A stretch of DNA of 64,000 nucleotides from Agrobacterium rubi TR3 = NBRC 13261 (GTDB lineage Bacteria; Pseudomonadota; Alphaproteobacteria; Rhizobiales; Rhizobiaceae): the NCBI RefSeq assembly GCF_000739935.1, contig NZ_BBJU01000013.1:62001-126000 (forward strand), written 5' to 3'. Numbering within the stretch: position 1 is the stretch's first letter; every line of letters starts with the position of its first letter. The notes beneath the pieces were generated by a model. That model was not told the origin of the DNA and ran no database searches. It worked only from the letters and a program-made list of their open reading frames with translations. Position numbers and translations under genes: made by a program. This document shows positions 8,325 through 17,467 of the stretch, one piece after another.

Positions 8325-10868
8325 TCATTTGGGAACGGTCATGGCGTGGGCCATTGTCCTTGTCGATCGCTGGACGGTGAAGGGCGCGATTCTCCAAGCT
8401 TCGGCCTCAACGAAAGCATTGATATGACCGGCCGGAAGCGGGCGACAGAGTGCGTATCCCTGAAGCGAATCGCAATTCATGGCTTGCAGAATGCGGATGT
8501 GGTCTGCAGTTTCCACCCCCTCTGCCACGACCTTGATGCCGAGAGAATGACCGATATCGATGATGGCGCCCAGGAGCTTTCGCTGCTCGGTCGACTGTGG
8601 CGCGAGCCGCACCAGTTCCCGGTCCACTTTCAGCGTCGTTGGGCTGACCTTCAACAGGCTGATGATGGAGGCGTGGCCAGTGCCGAAGTCATCGATTTCG
8701 ATATCGATGCCGAGTGCGCGCAGTTTTTGCATGTTGGAAATGGCGATATCGTTGCTGTCATCCAGAAAGATCGACTCCAGCAGCTCGAAGGACAGCGTTC
8801 CTGGCTCCATTTTGAGCCCGTCGAGGGTCTTGGTGAGCAGCGGATCGTGCAGGCGGCGGGCCGAGACGTTGACCGACACTTTCGGTATGGGCAGGCCATC
8901 GGCGCGCCAGCGTTTGAAATCGACGAGTGCCTTTTCCAGAATGATACCGTCGATGGCGGCGACCACGTCCAGGTCTTCGGCAATATCCAGAAACTTGTCG
9001 GGGGTGAGGATACCGTCGATGGGGTGGTTCCAGCGCGCCAGCGTCTCGACGCCGCAAATGTCCAGTGTGTGGGTATCGAACTGAAACTGGTAGTAGGGAA
9101 CGAACTCGTCACGTTCCAGCGCCATCAGGATTTCGTCTGACACGCGCTTGGTGTTGATCAGCCAGTCCTGCGTATCGGACGAGAAGAATTCGTAGCGGTT
9201 GCGACCGCTTTTTTTCGCGTTATACAGCGCCATGTCGGCATTGAGCAACAGCTGCTTGTAATCGAAATTTGGGCCCATGCCGCAGGCGATGCCGATGCTG
9301 GCGCCGAACCGGCACTCCTGCCCATCGTAGAGAACCGGCTTTCGCAGCTCTTTCACCAGCCTGTCTGCCGTGGAAGCGATCTTGCGGGTGTAGCCGTTGA
9401 ACGGTAACAGAAGCACGAATTCGTCGCCGCCGATGCGCGCGATGAATTCATTGGTCTTCAGGTTCCGGCGCAACATCTCCGCGACATGCTTGAGCATCAC
9501 ATCGCCAGCGCGATGACCCAGCGTGTCGTTGATCTGCTTGAAACGGTCGAGGCCGATATGCAGGATGGCAATGCCGGAGCCGGTCTTGTCGGCTGCCAGA
9601 GTTCGGCGTTCCAGTAGGTCGTCGAGATAGCGGCGATTGGGCAGGTCTGTCAGGTAATCATGCATCGCATTGTGCTCGATGCTGAGCTTGGCCGCTTCCA
9701 GCTCGCAGGCGCGTGCCTCTGCCAGATTACGGGCGCGTTCCAGTTCGTTGCGCAGTTGCACGTCCGACGTTACGTCCCAATTGACGCCGATCATCTTCCT
9801 GCGGCCATCGATATCGATGAAAGGCAAGGAGCGGGCGCGGATATATCGCAACGAATCGTCTTCCATGACGATGCGGTAGTCCTCCGAGAATGGCTGAAGC
9901 TCCTGGATCATGTTCCACACATTCTTATGGACGCGATCCAGATCATCCGGGTGAACGCGTGTTTCCCACAGACCACCGATCCTGACGGGCGTGTTGGGAT
10001 CGACCTTGTACATTTCGTACATGCGACTATCCCAGATGGTTTCGCCTGCGTCGAAATCGACTTCGAAGACGCCGACCTGAGACGCCTCGAGCGCGACTTT
10101 CAGATGGCGCGAGATGCGCTCCATCTCGTTTTCGGTTGCCTTGCGCTCCGACACGTCTGTATCGGTGCCGACGATGCGCACGGCCTTGCCATATTCGTCA
10201 CGCTCGATGCAGGCCCCGCGACATTCGATCCAAACCCAATGACCATTCTTGTGACGCTCGCGATACTGGAAGGCGGTATAGGCCGGATCGCCCGCGTTCT
10301 GCCTCTCGATGCAATGCAGCGTGTGTTCGCGATCATCGGGATGGATCAGGTCCACCCAGCGGTCGAAATCTGTTTCGATCGGATCCTCGAGCGTCATGCC
10401 GCGAATGGCGCGCCACGTCTCTGAACCGTACATCTCGCCAGTGACGAAGTTCTGATCCCAGACACCGGAGAGCGAACTGACCAGCGCGCTGTTCCAGCGG
10501 CTTTCCCGTTGCGCGATGTCCTGCTCTCGCAGTCTCTGGGCGGTGATATCAGTGAATTGGGCGAGAATGACGGTGCGTTCGCTGGCGCGTATGGATGACA
10601 GGGACAGGAGGGCGTAGCGCTGGACGGAAGGGTTGTCTGAAAGTTGCACCTCCAACGTTGCAGGTGACTGTGCTGCGAGCGCATCGAGTGCTGCTATAGA
10701 ACGACCGTGGTCATCGGCATGGATGAAATCCAGGAGGTGTGTAGGTTTATCGCAGGGCGGAAGGGGAACGTTCGGTGGCAGGTAGGCGATGTCACCCCCG
10801 GGCCAGATTTGGATGGCGGGAACAGGCAGGGAGTCGAGAATATCTTTCAGCAACAGATCTTGATTCAC
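8325..10868 (-). CDS. PAS-GGDEF-EAL cyclic-di-GMP signalling protein
   Basis: 847 residues without transmembrane segments. An N-terminal PAS-like region (about 1-115) is followed by two clearer PAS/PAC units (about 120-250 and 265-385, the latter with WETRVHPDD), then a GGDEF domain (about 405-575) with an intact GGDEF motif at 480-484, so diguanylate cyclase activity is possible. The EAL domain (about 590-835) keeps NVSARRL, DDFGTG, KVDRE and AEGVET, but the signature tripeptide is ETL (608-610). The metal-binding Glu608 is present, so phosphodiesterase activity is likely. It is a cytoplasmic bifunctional c-di-GMP enzyme. The signal sensed by the PAS domains is unknown. It stands alone. Confidence 0.93.
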   Translation of the reverse strand: MNQDLLLKDILDSLPVPAIQIWPGGDIAYLPPNVPLPPCDKPTHLLDFIHADDHGRSIAALDALAAQSPATLEVQLSDNPSVQRYALLSLSSIRASERTVILAQFTDITAQRLREQDIAQRESRWNSALVSSLSGVWDQNFVTGEMYGSETWRAIRGMTLEDPIETDFDRWVDLIHPDDREHTLHCIERQNAGDPAYTAFQYRERHKNGHWVWIECRGACIERDEYGKAVRIVGTDTDVSERKATENEMERISRHLKVALEASQVGVFEVDFDAGETIWDSRMYEMYKVDPNTPVRIGGLWETRVHPDDLDRVHKNVWNMIQELQPFSEDYRIVMEDDSLRYIRARSLPFIDIDGRRKMIGVNWDVTSDVQLRNELERARNLAEARACELEAAKLSIEHNAMHDYLTDLPNRRYLDDLLERRTLAADKTGSGIAILHIGLDRFKQINDTLGHRAGDVMLKHVAEMLRRNLKTNEFIARIGGDEFVLLLPFNGYTRKIASTADRLVKELRKPVLYDGQECRFGASIGIACGMGPNFDYKQLLLNADMALYNAKKSGRNRYEFFSSDTQDWLINTKRVSDEILMALERDEFVPYYQFQFDTHTLDICGVETLARWNHPIDGILTPDKFLDIAEDLDVVAAIDGIILEKALVDFKRWRADGLPIPKVSVNVSARRLHDPLLTKTLDGLKMEPGTLSFELLESIFLDDSNDIAISNMQKLRALGIDIEIDDFGTGHASIISLLKVSPTTLKVDRELVRLAPQSTEQRKLLGAIIDIGHSLGIKVVAEGVETADHIRILQAMNCDSLQGYALCRPLPAGHINAFVEAEAWRIAPFTVQRSTRTMAHAMTVPK

Positions 10869-11025
10869 GCGATCCTGCCATCGTTGAAACGATTAAATTG
10901 CACCCAGACGTGCGCTGCTTATTTCACAGGCTATTGTTGCAGACTTAAGCTGCCGTTAAAAGGGAGGTGTGGAAAATTCTCTTTCACAAGTCATAGTCGT
11001 GGTAAACACGATATAGTCAATGAAA

Positions 11026-11598
11026 TCAGCTACCGAATCCTGAAGGTGGTTTCAGCTTGCTGAGAAATTGCGCAAACACCATCGTGCCTTCCGGCCAGGG
11101 ACCGTGACCCGATTCGGCGTTGATGTGACCTGACATGCCAGCATCGATCAGCGTCGAGCCCCAGGCATTGGCAATATCGCCTGCATGTTCATAGCTGCCG
11201 AAGGGGTCGTTCTGGCTGGCGATGGTGATGGCGGGGAACGGCAGTGGATCGCGCGGGTAGGGACCAAACGTCATCAGGTGCTTAGGACGGATATCCGGGT
11301 TTGCAACATCGGGCGGAGCAACGAACATCGCGCCTGCAATCTTGTCCCTGATCTGCGGCAGGGCATGCATGACGGTCGGCACGCCCAGCGAATGGGCCAC
11401 CAGCACCACGGGACGGGTGCAGGCGTTCACCTCTTCAATGAGCTTTGCGACCCAGTCTTCCTTGACGGGCTTTGTCCATTCCGCCTGTTCGACACGGCGG
11501 GCTGTGGACAGCTTTTCCTGCCAGCGGCTTTGCCAGTGTTCTGGGCCGGAATTGGTGTAACCGGGAACGATGAGGATATCTGCTTCAGATGCTTTCAT
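11026..11598 (-). CDS. RBBP9/YdeN-family alpha/beta hydrolase
   Basis: 190 residues. The start ILIVPGYTNSGPEHWQSRW is the family hallmark (GxxxSxPxHW), the nucleophile elbow is VAHSLG near residue 90, and a C-terminal His lies in the SGHINAESGHGPW segment. Members are small serine hydrolases of mostly unknown physiological substrate. It lies alone between the GGDEF-EAL gene and a palindromic repeat. The start ATG at 11598 gives a normal family length. Confidence 0.88.
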   Translation of the reverse strand: MKASEADILIVPGYTNSGPEHWQSRWQEKLSTARRVEQAEWTKPVKEDWVAKLIEEVNACTRPVVLVAHSLGVPTVMHALPQIRDKIAGAMFVAPPDVANPDIRPKHLMTFGPYPRDPLPFPAITIASQNDPFGSYEHAGDIANAWGSTLIDAGMSGHINAESGHGPWPEGTMVFAQFLSKLKPPSGFGS

Positions 11599-11721
11599 GC
11601 CGCATATCTCGGTGTTGTGGTTGGAGTTATCAAGGAGAAAATCTCCTGTCCCGCACCAGCCGCCAAACCCCTCACCAAGAAAATCTACGACTTAGCTTTC
11701 GCTAAGATCGTGATTTTCTAT

Positions 11722-11792
11722 CCTCTCCCACAAGGGGAGAGGTAAGGAGCAAGCGGCGAGGCATTCGCCTATCTCTCCCCTTGTGGGAGAGA
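11722..11792. repeat. Inverted palindromic intergenic repeat (Rhizobiales type)
   Basis: Arms 11722-11742 and 11772-11792 are inverted copies that share a 19-nt core beginning CTCTCCCAC and ending GGGGAGAG; each arm is itself imperfectly palindromic. The spacer holds a smaller GGCGA/TCGCC hairpin. This sequence type is very common between genes in Agrobacterium and Rhizobium. It lies downstream of purB and upstream of the RBBP9-like gene. A further 7-bp hairpin (CTTGAGC/GCTCAAG, 11808-11824) lies closer to the purB stop and may help end that transcript. Confidence 0.75.
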
Positions 11793-11862
11793 AAGCAATT
11801 TCAATATCTTGAGCTTTGCTCAAGTGTTAGAAATTGCAAGTGAGGGGGTTTTCGCTTTGCGC

Positions 11863-13170
11863 TTAAGCCTTGCCGAACACACGATTGAAAATCGTGTCCA
11901 CATGCTTGGTGTGATAGCCCAGATCGAACTTCTCGCGGATTTTTTCTTCTGGCAGGGCGGCGCGGACTTCTTCGTCGGCGAGTAGTTCTTCCAGGAAGTC
12001 CTTGCCTTCTTCCCAGACGCGCATGGCGTTGCGCTGGACGAGACGATAGCTGTCCTCACGCGAAACGCCGGCCTGCGTCAGGGCCAGAAGAACGCGCTGA
12101 GAGTGGACGAGGCCGCGGAACTTGTTCATGTTCTTGAGCATATTGTCCGGGTAGATCACCAGCTTTTCGACGACGCCTGCCAGACGGTTCAGCGCGAAAT
12201 CGAGCGTGATCGTCGTGTCGGGGCCGATGGCGCGCTCCACGGAGGAGTGGCTGATATCACGCTCATGCCACAGAGCAACGTTCTCCATGGCAGGAACGAC
12301 CGACATGCGCACCAGACGCGCAAGGCCGGTGAGGTTTTCGGTCAGAACCGGGTTTCGCTTGTGCGGCATGGCCGACGAGCCCTTCTGGCCCGGAGAGAAG
12401 AACTCTTCGGCTTCCAGAACCTCGGTGCGCTGCATGTGGCGGATTTCGATGGCGACGTTTTCGATGGACGAGGCGATGACGCCGAGCGTGGCGAAGAACA
12501 TGGCATGACGGTCACGCGGGATGACCTGCGTGGAGACAGGCTCCGGCGCGAGACCCAGCGCCTTGCAGACGTGTTCTTCAACGGACGGATCGATATTGGC
12601 GAATGTGCCGACAGCGCCTGAAATGGCGCCTGTGGCGATTTCTGCGCGAGCATTGACGAGGCGGGCGCGGTTGCGGTCCATCTCGGCATAGAAGCGAGCA
12701 AAGGTCAGGCCCATCGTCGTCGGCTCGGCATGGATGCCGTGGCTGCGACCGATGCGAACCGTGTCCTTGTGTTCGAAGGCGCGGGTCTTGAGCGCGTTGA
12801 GAACGCGGTCCATATCGGCAATCAGCAGATCGGCGGCACGAACCAGTTGGATGTTCAGCGTGGTATCCAGCACGTCGGATGAGGTCATGCCTTGGTGGAT
12901 GAAGCGGCTGTCGGGGCCGACGAATTCCGCCAGATGGGTAAGGAAGGCGATGACGTCATGCTTGGTAACGGCTTCGATCTCATCGATGCGCGCGACATCG
13001 AACTGCGCAGCGCCGCCTTTTTCCCAGATGGTCTTGGCCGCTTCCTTTGGGATGACGCCGATTTCGGCCAGCGCGTCGCAGGCATGCGCCTCGATTTCGA
13101 ACCAGATGCGGAATTTTGTTTCCGGCGACCAGATTGCGACCATTTCCGGCCGGGAATAACGAGGGATCAT
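11863..13170 (-). CDS. purB: Adenylosuccinate lyase
   Basis: 435 residues starting MIPRYSRPEMVAIWS, as in the Bacillus-type PurB group. The fumarase/aspartase superfamily signature is intact: GSSAMPHKRNP near residue 262, with the mobile-loop catalytic Ser. It cleaves SAICAR and adenylosuccinate, acting in both the IMP and AMP branches. It is outside the purC-purS-purQ cluster by about 4 kb but has the same orientation. Length is standard and no damage is visible. Confidence 0.97.
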   Translation of the reverse strand: MIPRYSRPEMVAIWSPETKFRIWFEIEAHACDALAEIGVIPKEAAKTIWEKGGAAQFDVARIDEIEAVTKHDVIAFLTHLAEFVGPDSRFIHQGMTSSDVLDTTLNIQLVRAADLLIADMDRVLNALKTRAFEHKDTVRIGRSHGIHAEPTTMGLTFARFYAEMDRNRARLVNARAEIATGAISGAVGTFANIDPSVEEHVCKALGLAPEPVSTQVIPRDRHAMFFATLGVIASSIENVAIEIRHMQRTEVLEAEEFFSPGQKGSSAMPHKRNPVLTENLTGLARLVRMSVVPAMENVALWHERDISHSSVERAIGPDTTITLDFALNRLAGVVEKLVIYPDNMLKNMNKFRGLVHSQRVLLALTQAGVSREDSYRLVQRNAMRVWEEGKDFLEELLADEEVRAALPEEKIREKFDLGYHTKHVDTIFNRVFGKA

Positions 13171-13295
13171 GGCAATGACTTTCTCTCAGGAAGGAATATT
13201 TCTGCCCCTTTAGCAAAGTGTTCCGGCAATCTCAACGCATTCGAGGCGATGAGAGACAGTGGCGAAGGGCAGGGCCGCCACTGGATGGACCGCTT

Positions 13296-13973
13296 CTACG
13301 CGCGACCCTGTTCTGCGGAGGCACGCACGGCGCTGACCATCGTGCGATAGTCTTCGACACCGTCACCCTTGAAGATGGCAGAGCCTGCGACCAGCACGTT
13401 GGCACCAGCGGCAATTGCGCTTCCCGCCGTTGCGATGGTGATGCCGCCATCGACTTCGAGTTCGATTGGCCTGTCACCGATCAATGACTTGGCGGCGCGG
13501 ATCTTGTCGAGCATGGCGGGAATGAATTTCTGGCCGCCGAAGCCAGGGTTGACGCTCATGATGAGGATGAGATCGACATCATCCAGCACGTTTTCCAGAA
13601 CCGACAATGGCGTGGCCGGGTTCAGCGTGACGCCGACCTTTTTGCCCAGGGAGCGGATGGTTTGCAGCGAGCGGTGCAGATGCGCACCCGCTTCGGCATG
13701 AACGGTGATGCCATCGCAGCCCGCCTTGGCGAAGGCTTCAAGGTATGGATCGGCTGGGGCAATCATCAGGTGGCAATCGAAGAAGGCCTGGCTGTGCGGG
13801 CGAAGCGCCTTGATGACATCGGGACCGAAAGAGATGTTCGGCACGAAATGGCCGTCCATGATGTCGAGATGAATCCAGTCGGCACCGGCGGCTGTCACAT
13901 CGGCCACTTCCTGTCCGAGTTTTGCAAAATTGGCGGCAAGAATGGAGGGGGCGATCCGCACGGGAAGAGACAT
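13296..13973 (-). CDS. rpe: Ribulose-phosphate 3-epimerase
   Basis: 225 residues from the ATG at 13973, chosen because a Shine-Dalgarno sequence (AGGAG) lies 9 nt upstream; a TTG two codons earlier would sit too close to it. It interconverts ribulose-5-phosphate and xylulose-5-phosphate in the pentose phosphate pathway. TIM-barrel signatures are seen: [20 protein letters not shown] with the metal-binding His and Asp, [10 protein letters not shown] and VDGGI. rpiA, encoding the partner isomerase, lies in this window near 54.7 kb but is unlinked. Confidence 0.97.
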   Translation of the reverse strand: MSLPVRIAPSILAANFAKLGQEVADVTAAGADWIHLDIMDGHFVPNISFGPDVIKALRPHSQAFFDCHLMIAPADPYLEAFAKAGCDGITVHAEAGAHLHRSLQTIRSLGKKVGVTLNPATPLSVLENVLDDVDLILIMSVNPGFGGQKFIPAMLDKIRAAKSLIGDRPIELEVDGGITIATAGSAIAAGANVLVAGSAIFKGDGVEDYRTMVSAVRASAEQGRA

Positions 13974-14104
13974 TTGCAAAGGCTCCTAAAACGAAGATGT
14001 GAGACCGCTGGCGAAGTTCGACAAGTCGTTTCGTCATCGATCTCTTATAACGCGCATGTACCACCGTTGCGTGGGATCAACAATCACGGACCACGCAATT
14101 GTCT

Positions 14105-15178
14105 TCAGCGCTCGGCGCGCTCCACGGGTATAAAGGCGGTGCCATTCCATTGCTGGAGGCGGTAGGGGTTGGTTTGCAGCTCGTGACGGTCGTTGAAGAT
14201 GACAGGGCCGATGGCCGTCTCAAATGTGGTGCCGACGAGAAGCGTGGGGGCAGGCTTGCCTTCGGACTGCGTCAGCTCGATCAGCTTTGCCGCGATCTGG
14301 GTCACCGCAAAGGCGGGCAGGGTGTAGCCCTCGGGCTCGACATTTGCGGCGCGCAGAGCCGTCACGGCATCGGCAGCCGATGGCAGCGCTGAGGCATCGG
14401 GCAAGGTAACGGCGAGCACGCCAGCGGGCATGGGCACCGGGCTGTTGGCTGCTCGCATCGTATCGCCTGAAAGGATGGTGAGCGGAGCCTTTTCGGCTGC
14501 TGCATCGCGGGCGATGATGGCGACATCGTTGCGTTCTGCGCCGATAAAGACGTGGGTGATGCCGGTGCGGCTCAAGCGCCGGACAAGGGCTACCTGCTGC
14601 TCCTGCGAGGGACGCATGGTATCGGTGAAGGTCGGCTTGAGGCCGGATTCCTCCAGCTTGGCGCGGACGCGATCCACCAGTTCGCGGCTGTAGATGGTAC
14701 CGTCATCGATCAGTCCGAAGGAGTGACCCTTCCAGTCGCGCATGATTGCGGAGATCACGGCTTCCGATTCATCGTCCTCGGACGGTGCGAGACGGAACAA
14801 CGGCCAGCCACGCTTGAGCGTATCTTCCATGAGACCGGAGGCGCGGCTCGACAGAGTTATGGCCGGAATGGCCGCGTTTTTCAAAGTGGGAAGAGCTTCT
14901 GGCAGCGTTTCGGTGCAAAGGAACCCGACGACCATGCTGACCTTGGCCGCGACCAAGCCATCGGCAATGGCGCCGCCGCTTCCTTCTTCGCAGCTCTCGT
15001 GAATTTCCATGACATCGAGGCCGGCTTTCGCCGCTGCAATCTTCACGCCCTGGCGAATTTGCAGGCCCAGCGTTTCATAGGCACCGCTCTGCGGCGCGAC
15101 GACGCCGATGGTCGCGGCACTTGCGGTGCCTGCCAAGGCAAGGCTGGCAGCAACGGTGAGCAGGCGAAATAAATGCAT
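14105..15178 (-). CDS. Periplasmic ligand-binding protein, branched-chain amino acid (LivJ) type
   Basis: 357 residues from the ATG at 15178; the frame is open further upstream but this start gives a clean signal peptide (MHLFRLLTVAASLALAGTASA). The mature part begins ATIGVVAPQSGAYETLGLQIRQG in two pieces typical of type I periplasmic-binding folds, and it ends in a second lobe with the usual IVIARDAA-like elements. No permease or ATPase gene is adjacent, so it may serve a distant transporter or a receptor. It lies in a leftward run with rpe. The ligand cannot be predicted. Confidence 0.82.
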   Translation of the reverse strand: MHLFRLLTVAASLALAGTASAATIGVVAPQSGAYETLGLQIRQGVKIAAAKAGLDVMEIHESCEEGSGGAIADGLVAAKVSMVVGFLCTETLPEALPTLKNAAIPAITLSSRASGLMEDTLKRGWPLFRLAPSEDDESEAVISAIMRDWKGHSFGLIDDGTIYSRELVDRVRAKLEESGLKPTFTDTMRPSQEQQVALVRRLSRTGITHVFIGAERNDVAIIARDAAAEKAPLTILSGDTMRAANSPVPMPAGVLAVTLPDASALPSAADAVTALRAANVEPEGYTLPAFAVTQIAAKLIELTQSEGKPAPTLLVGTTFETAIGPVIFNDRHELQTNPYRLQQWNGTAFIPVERAER

Positions 15179-15315
15179 GGTGCGGCGGTTTTCCTCTTCC
15201 TGTCCTGCGATGTTTATCGACACCGGACGGTTTGCAAAAGGGGAAATGCCCGTGAAAACGCCCATGGAGCAGAAATTTTCGCGCATTTTCAGCGATATAG
15301 GCTGATCGGAGCCGT

Positions 15316-15738
15316 TCACGCTCTGCTCTTGCGCAGATGGTAGAACGCATCCTGTGCGAAAAGGGAGAGTGGCTGTGGGAGGGCGTCCCTGTCGAACCAG
15401 CCCATATCCGACAATTTGTCGGGTTCGGTCAGGCTCGGTTCGCCCTTGATATCGTCGGCGATATAGATGATCGACAACCAATGTTGCCCATCGGCCGGGA
15501 TGATCTGTTCGCTAATGCAGAGAAAACGCACACCGCCGATCGTGAGGCCCGTTTCTTCCTCGGCCTCGCGCTTAGCGGCAGTGGCGGCGGTTTCCATATG
15601 GTCGACCTTGCCGCCGACGATGTTCCAGTGGCCCGCCTCTGGCGGTTTGACCCGCTTGTAGAGCAGGACCTTACCATCACGCTCGATGACGAGGCCGGAG
15701 CCGACGCCCGGAAAATCAATGCCGGGCTTCATCATCAC
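15316..15738 (-). CDS. Nudix hydrolase
   Basis: 140 residues. The Nudix box is complete: Gly43, Glu49, then R57-E58 and E61-E62 followed by G64, matching GX5EX7REUXEEXGU. The family hydrolyses nucleoside-diphosphate-linked compounds; the substrate is not predictable, although the small size and WNIVGGKVD start of the box fit MutT-like enzymes. Its start codon overlaps the stop region of the DEAD-box helicase gene by 4 nt, so the two are translationally coupled. Confidence 0.92.
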   Translation of the reverse strand: MMMKPGIDFPGVGSGLVIERDGKVLLYKRVKPPEAGHWNIVGGKVDHMETAATAAKREAEEETGLTIGGVRFLCISEQIIPADGQHWLSIIYIADDIKGEPSLTEPDKLSDMGWFDRDALPQPLSLFAQDAFYHLRKSRA

Positions 15739-17258
15739 GCTTTCGCGTTGGCGACGATCAACATGAAGGCAGGAATGTCGTCACCGAAGCCAACCGGCGT
15801 CGGGCCATCGTCATGGTCGCGGTAGTGGCGACGACGATTGTCGTCGTTGGCAGGTGGCGTCGTATTGTGGTTGCGCTCGAAATTGCGAGGTGCTCTTTCT
15901 TGCTTGCGTTCTGCCTTCAACTTGTCGCCTCCATTTGCCGCGATATCTATGATGGCGGCTGGCTGAATGATCTTTTCTTCGATGACAGGCTGCGGCACTG
16001 CGGCCTGGACATCGACCTGGGGAGCAGCATCGCGACGGTTTCTGTCACGGCCACGACCACGCTGTTCTTTTTCCTTGCCCCGGCGCGGACGCTCGGAGGC
16101 AAAGCTTTCCATCGGCTCCGGCAGCGCGGTCAGGTCACCGTTCAGCCATTCGATCTTCTCGTTGATCAGCTTTTCGATGGCGTCCAGATATTTCGTGTCG
16201 CGACGGTTGACGAGGGTGAAGGCAGCGCCGGAGCGACCTGCGCGGCCCGTACGACCGATGCGGTGGACATAGTCTTCCGCATGGATCGGAACGTCGAAGT
16301 TGAAGACATGGCTGACGTCGGGAATATCGAGACCGCGTGCAGCAACGTCGGATGCGACGAGCAGGGTGATCTGGTTATCCTTGAAGCCCGCCAGCATCTT
16401 GGTGCGCGAGTTCTGGTCCATATCTCCATGCAGAGCGCCGACCGAGAAACCGTGACGTTCCAGCGAACGGAACAGATCGGCGACATCCTTCTTGCGGTTG
16501 CAGAAGATGATCGCATTTTTCAGGTCGGTCTGTGCATTGATGAGGTCGCGCAGAATGGCGCGCTTCTCGTAATCCTTGTCGTGCGTGGCGACGATGCGCT
16601 GCGTCACGGTCTTTGCTGTCGAAGACGGCTTGGCGACTTCGATGCGAACCGGGTTCTGCAGGAAGCGGTCTGCCAGCTTCTGAATTTCCGTCGGCATTGT
16701 GGCCGAGAAGAACAGCGTCTGACGGGTAAAGGGAATCATCTTCGCGATACGTTCGATATCGGGAATGAAGCCCATGTCGAGCATGCGGTCGGCTTCGTCG
16801 ATCACGAGGATTTCGACGCCAGTCATCAACAGCTTGCCGCGTTCGCAATGGTCCAGCAGGCGGCCGGGGGTGCAGATCAGAACGTCTGCGCCGCGCTCCA
16901 GCTTGCGGTCCTGTTCATCGAAGGACACACCGCCGATGAGGAGAGCCACGTTGAGCTTGTGGTTCTTGCCGTATTTTTCGAAGTTCTCAGCCACCTGTGC
17001 GGCGAGTTCGCGGGTCGGCTCGAGAATAAGGGTTCGCGGCATTCTTGCGCGCGCACGGCCTTTTTCAAGAAGGGTCAGCATCGGCAGCACGAAGGATGCG
17101 GTCTTGCCCGTACCCGTTTGCGCGATGCCGCAGATGTCGCGTCGTTCCAGCGCTGGCGGAATCGCACCTTCTTGAATAGGTGTCGGTGTCGTGTAGCCGG
17201 CACTTTCGATAGCAGAAAGAACTTTTTGGCTTAGGCCAAGATCAGAGAATGTTGTCAA
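15735..17258 (-). CDS. DEAD-box RNA helicase, RhlE-like
   Basis: 507 residues if it starts at the TTG at 17258 (giving MTTFSDLGLS, the usual beginning of these proteins); the frame is open to an ATG at 17306 but those residues are not family-like. The helicase core is complete: Q motif GYTTPTPIQ, Walker A AQTGTGKT (46-53), DEAD (VIDEADRMLD), SAT, and HRIGRTGRAGR. The C-terminal 120 residues are basic, Asn/Arg-rich and disordered, typical of RhlE proteins that remodel RNA or ribosome precursors. It overlaps the Nudix gene by 4 nt. Confidence 0.94.
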   Translation of the reverse strand: MTTFSDLGLSQKVLSAIESAGYTTPTPIQEGAIPPALERRDICGIAQTGTGKTASFVLPMLTLLEKGRARARMPRTLILEPTRELAAQVAENFEKYGKNHKLNVALLIGGVSFDEQDRKLERGADVLICTPGRLLDHCERGKLLMTGVEILVIDEADRMLDMGFIPDIERIAKMIPFTRQTLFFSATMPTEIQKLADRFLQNPVRIEVAKPSSTAKTVTQRIVATHDKDYEKRAILRDLINAQTDLKNAIIFCNRKKDVADLFRSLERHGFSVGALHGDMDQNSRTKMLAGFKDNQITLLVASDVAARGLDIPDVSHVFNFDVPIHAEDYVHRIGRTGRAGRSGAAFTLVNRRDTKYLDAIEKLINEKIEWLNGDLTALPEPMESFASERPRRGKEKEQRGRGRDRNRRDAAPQVDVQAAVPQPVIEEKIIQPAAIIDIAANGGDKLKAERKQERAPRNFERNHNTTPPANDDNRRRHYRDHDDGPTPVGFGDDIPAFMLIVANAKA

Positions 17259-17467
17259 AGGAAAAACTGTTTCCGTGTTGGTTCGAAAAGAACACTTAGC
17301 TGTCATAACGGCGACGCCGCAGACTGTAGCGGCGAAATAGGCCGAATTGGCCAGAAAGTCAAGGAAACAGGGATTTATCCCAAAATAATACAGGTTGCCG
17401 CGCTTATTACGGCGAGACTGGCAATTGTATTTGAAACAATAACCACGTCGGCGTCACACCGACTGTT

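Noticed and set aside
15813..17234. 473-codon plus-strand frame opposite the DEAD-box helicase
   Set aside because: Antisense shadow; the helicase has all conserved motifs on the other strand.
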